In this document: positions 17,963 to 27,403 of the stretch, in pieces
How positions within the stretch are numbered: position 1 is the stretch's first letter
How the letters are laid out: each line of letters opens with the position of its first letter
Assembly (NCBI GenBank): GCA_017744515.1
Contig: JAGIBF010000026.1
Span: forward strand, 1-64,000
Direction: 5' to 3'
Length of the DNA: 64,000 nt
Origin: Niastella sp.
GTDB taxonomy: Bacteria; Bacteroidota; Bacteroidia; Chitinophagales; Chitinophagaceae
Notes under the pieces: model-generated
Database searches by the model: none
The model's input: only the letters and a program-made list of their open reading frames with translations
Told to the model about the DNA's origin: nothing
Program-made: the position numbers and the translations under genes

Positions 17963-18439
17963 ATGAAAAAGCTTTTATTACTGGTGGTAGCCGCCACAAC
18001 CTTATCACTGGCCCAGGCCCAGCCCCCCAAAGGACCCGCCAATCCCGGCGACGTATACGGAGCCCCCACTACCGCCAAAGGCGCTATGGACATTGCCAAA
18101 CTGCCTGCTGCCCTGGCTAAGAAAGACAGCATCGGCCAAACCAAGGTGATTGCCAAGGTATTGGACGTTTGCCCCAAAAAAGGCTGCTGGATGAAAGTGC
18201 AGATTGACGACAATACGACCGCTTTCGTGAAAATGAAAGATTATGGCTTCTTCGTTCCTATGGACGTAATCGGCAAAACGGTGGTACTGGATACAGAAGC
18301 CAAGCTCCATACTACTTCAGTAAATGAATTAAAGCACTACGCCGAAGACGCCAAAAAGCCACAAGCTGAAATAGACGCCATCACCGAACCCAAGAAGGAG
18401 ATCCGTCTCCTCGCTAATGGAATATTGGTGTTGAAATAA
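17963..18439 (+). CDS. DUF4920 family exported protein
   Basis: A 158-residue protein with a signal peptide (MKKLLLLVVAATTLSLAQA) and the DUF4920 core: VYGAP near residue 33, then KVIAKVLDVCPKKGCWMKV (about 60-78) and KMKDYGFFVPMDVIGKTVVLD. The CPKKGCW motif, with two close cysteines, is the family hallmark and may bind metal or redox partners. The function is unknown; a periplasmic site is likely. A strong terminator follows directly. It stands alone in its transcription unit. Confidence 0.88.
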   Translation: MKKLLLLVVAATTLSLAQAQPPKGPANPGDVYGAPTTAKGAMDIAKLPAALAKKDSIGQTKVIAKVLDVCPKKGCWMKVQIDDNTTAFVKMKDYGFFVPMDVIGKTVVLDTEAKLHTTSVNELKHYAEDAKKPQAEIDAITEPKKEIRLLANGILVLK

Positions 18440-18458
18440 ATGAACTGTATAAGAGAAG

Positions 18459-18486
18459 GCAGGCTATCAACAATAGCCTGCTTTTT
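18459..18486 (+). terminator. Intrinsic terminator after the DUF4920 gene
   Basis: GCAGGCTAT and ATAGCCTGC form a perfect 9-bp stem with a CAACA loop, followed by TTTTT. Confidence 0.9.
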
Positions 18487-18602
18487 CATTTTATTACCTT
18501 TCCTTACTTCGAAATAAGTTTAATCAGCAATATCGTAGAAAGCCGGATAGGGGCATTTGGGTAATTTATCCGTAATATTGACAATTATTATCAGCGATTC
18601 AT

Positions 18603-20729
18603 ATGAAAATATTTTACACTGTAGTCGGTACCTTACTCTGTTCAGGCGCTATGGCGCAAACGATCGACAGCCTCGAAACCATTGTGGTAACAGCACAGAA
18701 GAAAGAAGAAAAATTGCAAAAGATCCCTGTGAGTGTAACAGCGATCACCTCAAGGCAAGTGATAGATTATCGCTTGTGGAATACACGCGAGATCACAGCC
18801 ATAGTTCCCAATCTCTACTCCGCCGACCCAGGCGATAACAGGAATGTAACTTCCATTCGTGGCATTACCACTACTTCCTACGATCCGGCAGTAGCTACTT
18901 ACATCGATGGTGTGAACCAGTTTGGACTGGATACCTACATCGCTCAGCTATCCGATATCGAACGTATCGAAGTATTGCGTGGCCCACAAGGCACTTTGTA
19001 TGGACGTAATGCCATGGGCGGTGTCATCAACATCATCACCAAGCAACCCGGTAACAACATTACTGGCTTTGCAGAAGCCAATATCGGTAACTACGGACAA
19101 CAACGCTATGCAGCCGGTATCCGCACAGCCCTGATCAAAAATAAACTCTACCTGGGCGTATCCGGTATGTACGACAAGCGCCATGGGTTTTATAATAATG
19201 TATTCAACAATAAAGATTTCGATCGCCAGCATAACGTTTCCGGTAACTACTACCTGAAGTATATTGCCAACCCACGCTGGTCGGTTACTTTCAACCTGAA
19301 GCACCTGGCCAACCGCAACAACGGAACCTTCCCTCTTGTGAACGGCGTGGAAGAAGCACTGGAACAACCATTCCAGCTGAACCAGAATGCCGTAACAAAA
19401 ATGATCGATAATACATTCAACACGTCGTTATCCATCAATCATACCGGCCACGCATTTAATTTCAGTTCACAAACAGCATGGCAGTCCAATCACCGGTATT
19501 ACAACAGTCCCATCGATGGTGACTTTTCGCCCATTGATGGAATAACCATTATCAACGACTACGGAAAAGACTTCAATAAAGTAAAAGTATTCACCCAGGA
19601 GTTCAGGTTCACATCTCCTGCTACAGCCGCCTCACCACTCAAATGGACCGCAGGCACTTACTTGTTTGTACTGGACAACCCGGTAAAACAGGCCACGCAT
19701 TTTGGAGAAGATGCTCCATGGGTGACTGGTACTCCCGAAAAGAATTATGCACTCATCAATACTTCTAAAGGCAAAGGTTTTGGCATTGCCTTTTATGGCG
19801 AAGCAAATTATGCCCTCAACAGGCAATGGGAAGTAATCGGCGGCCTGCGTTATGATTATGAGCGTAAGAAACAACAGGTATTGGGAGAATACAAGCCCGA
19901 CGACCAGCCAGCACCTATTTTTGATTTTCAACCCGATACTTCAGCGAGGGCAAACTTCAATGCATTCTCTCCCAAAGTTGGTTTGCTGTACCACGCTGCT
20001 GCCAACAATGACCTGTACGTTACCTATAGCCGCGGTTACCGTGCCGGTGGTTTAACGCAGCTGGCCGCCGATCCGTCCACACCACCTTTATATGCTTATA
20101 AGCCCGAATACAGCAATAATATCGAAGTAGGTAGCAAGAACACTTTCTTTAGCAATAAGCTCCGTGTAAACGTAGCCCTGTTTTATGCTACGATCACCGA
20201 TGCACAGGTGCCTACGCTGGTGCTGCCCGATGCTATCACCATCACTAAAAATAGCGGAAAGCTCAGCAGCAAAGGTGCAGAAATAGAACTGGCTGCGCTC
20301 CCTGTAAAAGGACTGGAAATAAACTACCAGGCCGGCTTTACCGATGCCGAGTACAAAACCCTGAAAGTACCACAGGGTGGGGCAGAAGTAGACCTCTCCG
20401 GCAAGAAACAACTCTTTACTCCAGACATGACCTCTATGCTGGCCGTTCAATATCAATTCCCTATTATTGGTTGGCAAAATATTCAGCTCATGGCGCGGGG
20501 CGAATGGCAGTACATTGGCGAGCAATATTTTGACCTGTCCAACAATATTCGTCAATCACCTTACAACCTGATCAATAGCCGCGCAGGCATTCTCTCTAAA
20601 TATGTAGACCTGCTTTTCTGGGGCCGCAACTGGGGCAACAGGAAATACATCAGTTACGCCTATGATTTCGGCGCCGTTCACCTCGGAAATCCCGAAACCT
20701 GGGGCTTTACCCTGCGGGTGAAATGGTAA
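18603..20729 (+). CDS. TonB-dependent receptor, siderophore-type
   Basis: A 708-residue outer-membrane receptor with a signal peptide (MKIFYTVVGTLLCSGAMAQ) directly followed by a TonB-box-like ETIVVTAQK at residues 25-33. The plug domain spans about 38-150, with IERIEVLRGPQGTLYGRNAMGGVINI as the usual plug motif. The rest is a 22-strand barrel ending in an aromatic strand (ETWGFTLRVKW), as needed for BAM insertion. It lacks the CarboxypepD_reg domain of SusC-type receptors, so uptake of a ferric siderophore, cobalamin or similar is more likely than polysaccharide uptake. No SusD-like gene is adjacent. Confidence 0.92.
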   Translation: MKIFYTVVGTLLCSGAMAQTIDSLETIVVTAQKKEEKLQKIPVSVTAITSRQVIDYRLWNTREITAIVPNLYSADPGDNRNVTSIRGITTTSYDPAVATYIDGVNQFGLDTYIAQLSDIERIEVLRGPQGTLYGRNAMGGVINIITKQPGNNITGFAEANIGNYGQQRYAAGIRTALIKNKLYLGVSGMYDKRHGFYNNVFNNKDFDRQHNVSGNYYLKYIANPRWSVTFNLKHLANRNNGTFPLVNGVEEALEQPFQLNQNAVTKMIDNTFNTSLSINHTGHAFNFSSQTAWQSNHRYYNSPIDGDFSPIDGITIINDYGKDFNKVKVFTQEFRFTSPATAASPLKWTAGTYLFVLDNPVKQATHFGEDAPWVTGTPEKNYALINTSKGKGFGIAFYGEANYALNRQWEVIGGLRYDYERKKQQVLGEYKPDDQPAPIFDFQPDTSARANFNAFSPKVGLLYHAAANNDLYVTYSRGYRAGGLTQLAADPSTPPLYAYKPEYSNNIEVGSKNTFFSNKLRVNVALFYATITDAQVPTLVLPDAITITKNSGKLSSKGAEIELAALPVKGLEINYQAGFTDAEYKTLKVPQGGAEVDLSGKKQLFTPDMTSMLAVQYQFPIIGWQNIQLMARGEWQYIGEQYFDLSNNIRQSPYNLINSRAGILSKYVDLLFWGRNWGNRKYISYAYDFGAVHLGNPETWGFTLRVKW

Positions 20730-20805
20730 AAAATCAGTAAATTTATTATGCTGTCATATGGGAACCCTGTGTTGCTAAACCCGTAATCACTAAAACAGGT
20801 TGACC

Positions 20806-21060
20806 ATGGTGAATAAGGAAAAAGACAAACTCAAGATCAGTGCAGATAATAAACCGGCCCTTGATGCCGGTAATACAGATGATGCAGCCAACGTGGCCGC
20901 TAAAGGAGCCGTATTGCCCGATCCCGAAGAGATCAAAATGCCACGGCCACATAAACCCGAAGAACACCGCACCGTTATAGATGGCGGCAAGCCGAAAGAA
21001 AATAATACCAAAGAAGATAGTGACGAATATAAGCCGTTCGATTACCGGGGAAATAAATAG
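20806..21060 (+). CDS. Small charged protein of unknown function
   Basis: An 84-residue hydrophilic protein with no signal peptide or membrane helix, rich in Lys, Asp, Glu and Pro and probably disordered. It ends EYKPFDYRGNK. The ATG at 20806 is preferred over a TTG two codons earlier. It is 76 bases downstream of the TonB receptor and in the same direction, so it may be read from the same transcript. I do not recognise a family, and its reality rests on codon use like the neighbours and a clean start. Confidence 0.6.
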   Translation: MVNKEKDKLKISADNKPALDAGNTDDAANVAAKGAVLPDPEEIKMPRPHKPEEHRTVIDGGKPKENNTKEDSDEYKPFDYRGNK

Positions 21061-21119
21061 TTATTTAACCTGCTGATCAGGCTGCACATTGTATATTTAC
21101 GGCTCAACTATCGATCCCC

Positions 21120-22043
21120 ATGAAATATATGCTGCCACTGCTGTCTGTAACTTCGGTTATTGCAACGTTTGTCCTGTTCTCCTGTAAAACAACTCAAAAA
21201 ACGGCTGCCATCAATCAGTTTCCCGCATTTTATAAAGAAGGCCATCGTGGCACAAGAGGGTTGATGCCGGAAAATACGATTCCTGCCATGACAAAGGCCA
21301 TTGAAGCAGGCGCCAACATCATTGAGGTGGATATTTACATTACCAAAGACAAGCAGGTATTGATAGCACATGACCCGATGGTGAATGTAAACCATTCATA
21401 CTATGAAGATGGAAGTGAGATAGCCAAAGAAGATGCCAAGAAATATATATGGCGTCAGATGAACTATGCGGATATCCGCAAGTTCGATGTAGGCTCCAAA
21501 CCATATAACGGTTGGCCACAGCAGCAGAAAATAAAAACATACATGCCTCTGTTGGGCGAGTTGATCGATTCAGTAGAAGCATTCACTACTGAGCGAAAAC
21601 TGACACCAGTTATCTACAATATTGAAGTGAAAACAAGCCCCAAATACGATAGCCTTGGTTACAATGCGGGCCCAGAGGAGATGATCGAATCGGTGATGGA
21701 TGTGGTAAACAGCAAGAATATTGGTAAACGCTTCTACATACAGTCATTCGATATGCGCCCGCTGCAGGTGGTGCACCAAAAATATCCCGGTGTTACCATC
21801 GGTTTCCTGACCGACTCTAAGACTGCGTCAGTAGACCAGAACCTGGCACAGCTGGGCTTTACTCCCGAGATCTACAGCCCTCACTACAAACTGGTAACCC
21901 CGGAAGTGGTAAACGCCTGCAAGCAAAATAAAATGAAGCTGGTGCCCTGGACTGTCAATACCGTCGAAGAAATGAAAGCCCTCGTTAAATTGGGTGTCGA
22001 CGGCATCATCACTGATTACCCTAATTACTTCAGCCAGTTGTAA
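21120..22043 (+). CDS. Glycerophosphodiester phosphodiesterase lipoprotein
   Basis: A 307-residue GDPD-family enzyme that cleaves glycerophosphodiesters to glycerol-3-phosphate and an alcohol. The N-terminal signal ends with the lipobox-like LFSC (Cys at residue 23), so it is probably a lipoprotein facing the periplasm. The catalytic GHRGTRGLMPENT is at about residues 41-53, and EVDIYITKDKQVLIAHDP follows at about 67. A conserved QSFD motif near 209 and a C-terminal WTVNT and DGIITDYP complete the TIM-barrel signature. The product probably salvages phospholipid head groups. A near-consensus promoter TATATTTA lies at 21092-21099. Confidence 0.93.
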   Translation: MKYMLPLLSVTSVIATFVLFSCKTTQKTAAINQFPAFYKEGHRGTRGLMPENTIPAMTKAIEAGANIIEVDIYITKDKQVLIAHDPMVNVNHSYYEDGSEIAKEDAKKYIWRQMNYADIRKFDVGSKPYNGWPQQQKIKTYMPLLGELIDSVEAFTTERKLTPVIYNIEVKTSPKYDSLGYNAGPEEMIESVMDVVNSKNIGKRFYIQSFDMRPLQVVHQKYPGVTIGFLTDSKTASVDQNLAQLGFTPEIYSPHYKLVTPEVVNACKQNKMKLVPWTVNTVEEMKALVKLGVDGIITDYPNYFSQL

Positions 22044-22918
22044 GTCAATTACTTCCATCATTTCCCGCTTCCGTAAATTCCTTTTACCGAAACCGTAACC
22101 ATTTTATGCCTGCTCCGGGCCACATTTGCATACAAGAAATCAGGTGGGGCCTCCGGAATGCTTTCCAGCGTTGAATTTAACGGATATGTGGACCTGAATT
22201 GAACATCATCACGCTCCACCCTTTTTTCAAAATAACTGTCACCCTGAGTTTGTTGAAGGGTTGTAGAAGATAACCTAAGTAAACGCAGGGAGACATTAGA
22301 CCGATACTAAGTCCTTTGAACGGTTCCATTTACCTATGAAGAAAAGCTAAACCGGTTCCTTTAAAGGCACTAATTATTCGCAGAAGTCCTTCATTATTGG
22401 AGGACTTCTCTCGTTGTATATACTGTTATTTTGACTTCACGAAGCATTGATAGACAGTAATTCAACAAGTATATACCCGTAAAAGAGCAATTGAAAAGGA
22501 TTGATATTCCATCCTTATCTGTAGATTCTACACATAAATACCACAAACAGGGAATTTTTTATATTTAAAAAACTCTCTATTTTTACGTCAGTTTAATGAT
22601 ACCCGCCCCAAGGGACTCCAACCGTAGCGTAACCATCCAGGTTATCACCCATTGCCCGTAAGCAAGGGCATTTACAGAGATCAAGACTTTCCTCAGCCTG
22701 TTGTGTATTGACATGCCCGGATGATTTCCAGCTTTGTTCACATGCCTGTGAGCGATTTAGATCGCATTGAATGCATTCCCCTGCGTTGCATAATACATAG
22801 TGCAACATGACCTTACTGTGCCTGTTCCTTTTCCACACAGCATCATACTCGCTGCCATTGGGCAGTGAGCGGATATATATTCTGTATTGTTTAACCTTTA
22901 AAATACACCAACCTGCTT
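22044..22918. other. 875-base interval with few features
   Basis: The only clear structures are a degenerate GTCACCCTGAGTTTGTTGAA element at 22,237-22,256 (same family as 43,160-43,203) and a hairpin at 22,382-22,409. A minus-strand frame at 22,593-22,838 has no family resemblance or promoter and is not called. The second half (22,570-22,860) is not AT-rich and could be a decayed gene; I see no recognisable remnant. Confidence 0.55.
22382..22409. terminator. Perfect hairpin without U-run, possible terminator of the GDPD transcript
   Basis: AGAAGTCCT and AGGACTTCT form a perfect 9-bp stem around a 10-base loop. No T run follows directly, so it may be a weak or decayed terminator. Confidence 0.4.
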
Positions 22919-23479
22919 ATGGGTAAATTTTACAAAGCATGGTGCGTGTTGCTATTGGCGGGTGCTACCTGGCAGGCAACAGCGCAGAGTGCCAAACCTT
23001 TCGTATTGAATGCAGCAGGAGGATCATTCAATGATCCCAATTCTTACTTCCACTTTGAATGGAGCATCGGTGAACTCACCCTGATCAATGCCATGGCTCC
23101 GGCTGACAGCGTTATTCTGCTGACGCATGGCGTATTGCAGCCTTGCACAGAATTTGTAACCAAGTCGAACATTTCAACATTGTTCGCCACCGGTGAATAC
23201 CGGCTCTTTCCCAATCCCACGGCAGGCAGATTTGAACTGGACTTCTTTGTACGCGAAAGCGGGCGCATGGAGTTACAGCTGACAGACAGTTATGGGAAGA
23301 TATTGGAAAGAAGAGAATACCTCTACAGTGGCTGCTGCCGTATCGAGTTTTTCAACCTCACGCCTTACCCAACAGGCACCTATTATGTAATTGCCAAATT
23401 ATCACCCAACAGGAACAACAGCGATGGCAGGATGATCACCCGCCAGAGTGGTTTCCGGGTAGTGAAGATTGGCAACTGA
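22919..23479 (+). CDS. Secreted protein with C-terminal T9SS (type A) sorting domain
   Basis: A 186-residue protein with a signal peptide (MGKFYKAWCVLLLAGATWQATAQ). The middle (FEWSIGELTLINAM and THGVLQPC) belongs to a small-protein family frequent in this group. The second half matches a type A T9SS sorting domain: LFPNPTAGRFELDF near residue 98, then DSYGKILERREY and a closing beta-strand. It is expected to cross the outer membrane through the type IX secretion system and be anchored at or released from the surface. It lies upstream of the repeat protein and in the same direction, which may mean a shared surface function. Confidence 0.82.
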   Translation: MGKFYKAWCVLLLAGATWQATAQSAKPFVLNAAGGSFNDPNSYFHFEWSIGELTLINAMAPADSVILLTHGVLQPCTEFVTKSNISTLFATGEYRLFPNPTAGRFELDFFVRESGRMELQLTDSYGKILERREYLYSGCCRIEFFNLTPYPTGTYYVIAKLSPNRNNSDGRMITRQSGFRVVKIGN

Positions 23480-23551
23480 TAATGACAGGCTGATGCCTGT
23501 AGTCTTTTAAAAATGATTAGCGTCTCTCTAAAACCATAAAACAATCAAACT

Positions 23552-26500
23552 ATGAAGCGATTTCTATGCATACTCCTGGTATTGCAACTGGTGTCCATGA
23601 TCACGATCGGGCAGGCGCCAAACCTCCTGAACTACCAGGGGGTTGCCCGTAACTCCGTAGGTAACGTCTTGCCTAATAAAGATATTAAATTGCGGTTGAG
23701 CATCCGGGATGGCTCAGCTGCCGGTGCTATTGTATATACCGAAACAAGAACTGTAACTACCAATCCCGTAGGCCTGTTCAATGTGCAGGTAGGAAGCGGT
23801 GGTGCTACGAATGTGACCGGTACTATAGCTGGTATCAACTGGGGTGCAGGTGCCAAATATATGCAGGTAGAAGTGGACCCCAATAACGGTAATTCGTTTG
23901 TATCCATAGGCACCAATCAATTGTTGTCTGTGCCTTATGCCATCTATTCCGGTGGTGGTAATCCGGTAGGCCCTGCAGGTGGTGATCTTACAGGTACTTA
24001 TCCCAATCCAACCATTGCAGCCAACGCCGTGACTACGGCCAAAATAGCGAATACTGCAGTCACTACCGCTAAGCTTGGGGATGGAAGTGTTACCACTGCT
24101 AAGGTAGCAGATGCCAATATCACAACAGCAAAACTCGCTGACGGAAGTGTGACCACTGCCAAAGTAGTAGACGCCAACATCACTACAGCTAAGTTGGCTG
24201 ATGGTAGTGTAACCACAGCCAAGGTAATGGATGCTGCTGTGACTACTGCTAAACTGGCCGATAACAGTGTAACTACTGCAAAAGTGATAGATGCCAACAT
24301 TACTACCGCTAAGCTGGCTGATGGTAGCGTGACTACCCCTAAGATAGCAGACGGAAGTGTGGCAACGGCAAAGCTGGCTGATGGAAGTGTCTCTACTGCC
24401 AAAGTAATGGATGCTGCTGTTACCACTGCCAAGCTGGCCGATAATAGTGTTACTACCGCAAAAGTGATAGACGCCAATATTACTACCGCTAAGCTGGCTG
24501 ATGGTGCAGTAACACAGGCAAAGATCGATCCTGGTGTGATGTTCCTGCCAACTGGCCCTGCGGGCGGTGATCTGAGTGGTACCTATCCCAATCCTGCTGT
24601 GGCAAAGATCATGGGTGTAGGCGTTTCAGCAGTGGCGCCGTTGTCCGGGCAAGTGTTGAAATTCGATGGTACCAACTGGGGACCCGCTGCTCTGGGTGGC
24701 GGTGGTTTTTCGCTGCCTTATGTAACACTTGAGAATAATGCCGGCACTTTATTTTCTATTACCAACGATGGTGATGGAACTTCTGTAGAAGGTGTAAATA
24801 ATACTACCACTTCAAGTATTGCCGCTGTACGCGGTATCGTTAACTCCACTGCTCCCGGAGGATTCTCTTCCGCTGTGCGCGGTATCAACAACGGTACCGG
24901 TGGATTGGGTATTGGCGTATGGGGTTCACAGGCTGGCTCGGGTTGGGGTGTTTATGGCGTTACGCCTAATGGCTTGGGTGTATACGGAAATTCATCTGCC
25001 AATGGTTATGGTGTATATGCCAATAGTAATACTGGTATAGGCTTACAGGCTACCTCGAATAACGGAATAGCTGCCAACATGTCTATCTTTAACAACGCCA
25101 ATAATAATAACGTACTGGTTGCCAATACGGTGGGTAATGGCACTGTGATCAATGTCTCTACCACTGGTAACGGAGCGGGCGTATTTAGCTCTACAACTGG
25201 TGGTTTTGGTGTGCATGGTGTTACCAGCCAGCAAACCTCTGCCGGTATCGTAGGCGATAATAACGGTGCCGGTGAAGCGGTAGTAGGTCGTACCAACAGT
25301 AATATTGCAGGTGCTGTGGTAGGCCGTAATGATGGTGGTGGTTATGGGGTGCGTGGGTTTGTTGCCACCAACACTTCAGGTACTGCGGTAGGTGTACTCG
25401 GACAAATAGGTTTGAATAACAGTACTGGCCGTGCCGGTCGTTTTGAAAACTTCAATGCTACCAATATTGTTGGTAACACCTTTGAAGTAGAAAGCAATGG
25501 TAACGGTAATATTCCTGATAATACACAAGGTAATGCTTCTTCGTTTCTGTTGGATAATACCAACAGTGTTGGAGCTGCGGTAAGAGCAGAGGTGAACACC
25601 ATCTTCGGCAACTTCGGTGCAGCGGGCGTGTTTGGTATTTCTTCCGGAACGGGTGGCCGTGCAGGTCTTTTCTATGCATCCAACCCGTCTGGTAATGGCG
25701 CATCACTGATAGCGCTGACAGATGGCAATGGGAATGCCATCACCGCCAATGCCGGTAAAGACGGAAATGGCGTGGAAACCAATATTGATGGGGCGGGTAA
25801 TGCCCTCTATGCCTGGGTGCCTTCTTTTGCAACAGGCCGGGCAGGTCGTTTTGAAATCTTCAATGAAGGCAATACCAGCGATGTAATTACAGTGAAAACA
25901 GTAGGTAATGGCACTGCTGGTGATTTTATGGTTGATAGAGTTACAGGAACCTCTCCTGCAGTAAGAGGTGAAGTAAATTCACAATTCGCCAATTTTGGTA
26001 CGGCCGGTATATATGGTATTTCGTCGGGCACAGGAGGGTTTGCAGGTCTGTTCCATGCCTCTAATCCAGCGGGTAATGGTCCAGCCTTAGTAGCGATAGC
26101 GGATGGTAATGGTAATGGTATTACGGCTAATGCCTCCAATGGTGGCGATGGCGTCGAAGCTACTGCTGACGGTACAGGTACAGCTGTTTTTGGTTGGGTG
26201 CCCAACTTCGGTAATGGAAGGGCAAGCCGGTTCGTAAATTTTAATACAGGTAATACGAATGCAGTACTTACAGTAGAACAACATAGCAATGGTTCTATTG
26301 CTCTCTTTAAAAGTGGTAATCCCGGAACTGTCAACGTAGCAAGAATCAATTCTGCCGGAAGAGGTTTCTTCAATGGCGGTACGCAGGTTGGTGGCGCCGA
26401 CGTAGCTGAGTTCTTCAATGTGACAGGTACTGCAAAGGCTTATGAACCCGGCGATGTACTGGTGATTGCTCAGGATGCTGACAGAACAGTAGAAAAATCT

Positions 26501-26812
26501 ACCGGTGCATATTCTACATTGGTAGCCGGCGTATATGCTACCCGTCCGGGTGTATTGCTTTCTGAGGCACATATCGATGACAACCTCGATCACCAGGTAC
26601 CTATGGGTGTTATCGGAGTCATTCCTACTAAAGTATGTATGGAAGGTGGCGCTATCAAACGTGGCGACCTGATCGTAACATCTTCTACAACTGGTGTAGC
26701 TATGAAAGCCGACCCGGATAAAGTAAAGGTGGGACAGGTGATTGGCAAAGCCCTGCAGGACTACAACGCCAATGGCGTAGGAAAGATCAATGTATTGGTA
26801 AGCATTAAATAA
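23552..26812 (+). CDS. Large exported repeat protein (TTAKLADGSV decapeptides, tail-fibre-like C-terminus)
   Basis: A 1086-residue protein with a signal peptide (MKRFLCILLVLQLVSMITIGQ). Order: an Ig-like N-terminal region (about 25-130), GPAGGDLTGTYPNPTIA at about 140, sixteen or so decapeptides of the type TTAKLADGSV (about 158-325), a second GGDLSGTYPNP copy, a Gly/Asn-rich middle (about 390-920) with repeated GNGNGITANA and GRAGRFENFN blocks, and a C-terminal domain with GADVAEFFNV and GDVLVIAQ resembling peptidase-G2-like tail domains. The decapeptides likely form a beta-helix or coiled trimer. The function is unknown; surface adhesion is a guess. The next gene starts 17 bases later. Confidence 0.85.
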   Translation: MKRFLCILLVLQLVSMITIGQAPNLLNYQGVARNSVGNVLPNKDIKLRLSIRDGSAAGAIVYTETRTVTTNPVGLFNVQVGSGGATNVTGTIAGINWGAGAKYMQVEVDPNNGNSFVSIGTNQLLSVPYAIYSGGGNPVGPAGGDLTGTYPNPTIAANAVTTAKIANTAVTTAKLGDGSVTTAKVADANITTAKLADGSVTTAKVVDANITTAKLADGSVTTAKVMDAAVTTAKLADNSVTTAKVIDANITTAKLADGSVTTPKIADGSVATAKLADGSVSTAKVMDAAVTTAKLADNSVTTAKVIDANITTAKLADGAVTQAKIDPGVMFLPTGPAGGDLSGTYPNPAVAKIMGVGVSAVAPLSGQVLKFDGTNWGPAALGGGGFSLPYVTLENNAGTLFSITNDGDGTSVEGVNNTTTSSIAAVRGIVNSTAPGGFSSAVRGINNGTGGLGIGVWGSQAGSGWGVYGVTPNGLGVYGNSSANGYGVYANSNTGIGLQATSNNGIAANMSIFNNANNNNVLVANTVGNGTVINVSTTGNGAGVFSSTTGGFGVHGVTSQQTSAGIVGDNNGAGEAVVGRTNSNIAGAVVGRNDGGGYGVRGFVATNTSGTAVGVLGQIGLNNSTGRAGRFENFNATNIVGNTFEVESNGNGNIPDNTQGNASSFLLDNTNSVGAAVRAEVNTIFGNFGAAGVFGISSGTGGRAGLFYASNPSGNGASLIALTDGNGNAITANAGKDGNGVETNIDGAGNALYAWVPSFATGRAGRFEIFNEGNTSDVITVKTVGNGTAGDFMVDRVTGTSPAVRGEVNSQFANFGTAGIYGISSGTGGFAGLFHASNPAGNGPALVAIADGNGNGITANASNGGDGVEATADGTGTAVFGWVPNFGNGRASRFVNFNTGNTNAVLTVEQHSNGSIALFKSGNPGTVNVARINSAGRGFFNGGTQVGGADVAEFFNVTGTAKAYEPGDVLVIAQDADRTVEKSTGAYSTLVAGVYATRPGVLLSEAHIDDNLDHQVPMGVIGVIPTKVCMEGGAIKRGDLIVTSSTTGVAMKADPDKVKVGQVIGKALQDYNANGVGKINVLVSIK
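24027..24526 (+). repeat. 30-bp coding tandem repeat, about 16 units
   Basis: Each unit encodes a decapeptide such as TTAKLADGSV. The block beginning at 24,224 (TAATGGATGCTGCTGTGACT) recurs nearly unchanged at 24,404, so a six-unit, 180-bp higher-order repeat is superimposed on the 30-bp unit. Third-base changes between copies keep the protein sequence, showing purifying selection. Confidence 0.9.
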
Positions 26813-26829
26813 ACACTAAAACAACACGT

Positions 26830-27339
26830 ATGATATTCAAACATCAATATAAAGTAATGATAGGTGTGATGGTATTGCTGGCGCATGCCTTCATTGCTAA
26901 TGCGCAGGACGACGAGAAAAGAAATACCGGCGAGAGTCTCGGAAAACAGTTTCTCAATAACCGGGTGTCCGGCATGCAATATGCACCTGCAAAACCAAAG
27001 ATGCAAAGAAGAGCTACCATTGCGGAGCAACAGGAGAACCACGACGAAAGCAGTGGCATGCAACTGAAAAAAGGAACCATCAAGGGGATGCGTTTTGAAG
27101 GCGGAAGTGGGTTTACGCCAAATGCTGCCCGCAGAACAGTAAAAACGCAGGCTACCGGAGGAACATTATCCAGCGATCAGAAAGCAGCGCAAAACACTAC
27201 GCCTGCTGCCAATACACCTGTTGCGCCTGCACAGGGTGGTGTAAAAGAATCGCTGGAGCATAAGAGTACGCCTGCTACGGAGGGAAAGACGATCAACCCG
27301 GGAGCAGTGAAAAAAGCAACGACAGAAAAGAAAGACTAA
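26830..27339 (+). CDS. Exported disordered protein of unknown function
   Basis: A 169-residue protein with a signal peptide (MIFKHQYKVMIGVMVLLAHAFIANAQ), 17 bases after the large repeat protein and so probably in its operon. The mature part is low in hydrophobic residues, with GMQY, GMQL and GMRF short repeats and a C-terminal half rich in Thr, Ala and Pro (TPAANTPVAPAQ) that should be unstructured. It may be a helper or cell-envelope linker for the repeat protein, which is an inference from position only. No family is recognised. A good terminator follows. Confidence 0.65.
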   Translation: MIFKHQYKVMIGVMVLLAHAFIANAQDDEKRNTGESLGKQFLNNRVSGMQYAPAKPKMQRRATIAEQQENHDESSGMQLKKGTIKGMRFEGGSGFTPNAARRTVKTQATGGTLSSDQKAAQNTTPAANTPVAPAQGGVKESLEHKSTPATEGKTINPGAVKKATTEKKD

Positions 27340-27367
27340 TAAAAATCCGGAAGATCAGCTATAGCGT

Positions 27368-27403
27368 GTTGCGGGGTCCTGTGTGGCTCCGCAACGTTTT
27401 TTT
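27368..27403 (+). terminator. Intrinsic terminator after the repeat-protein operon
   Basis: GTTGCGG pairs with CCGCAAC around a loop of about 14 bases that can extend the stem with a G-T and a G-C pair, followed by seven T residues. Confidence 0.85.

Noticed and set aside
22593-22838. Minus-strand 81-codon frame in the 22-kb gap
   Set aside because: Cys-containing but unlike any family I know and without promoter or start context; could be chance.
23998-24477. Minus-strand frame with repeats VVTLPSASLAVV
   Set aside because: Antisense to the decapeptide repeat; the repeats make a long open frame by chance.
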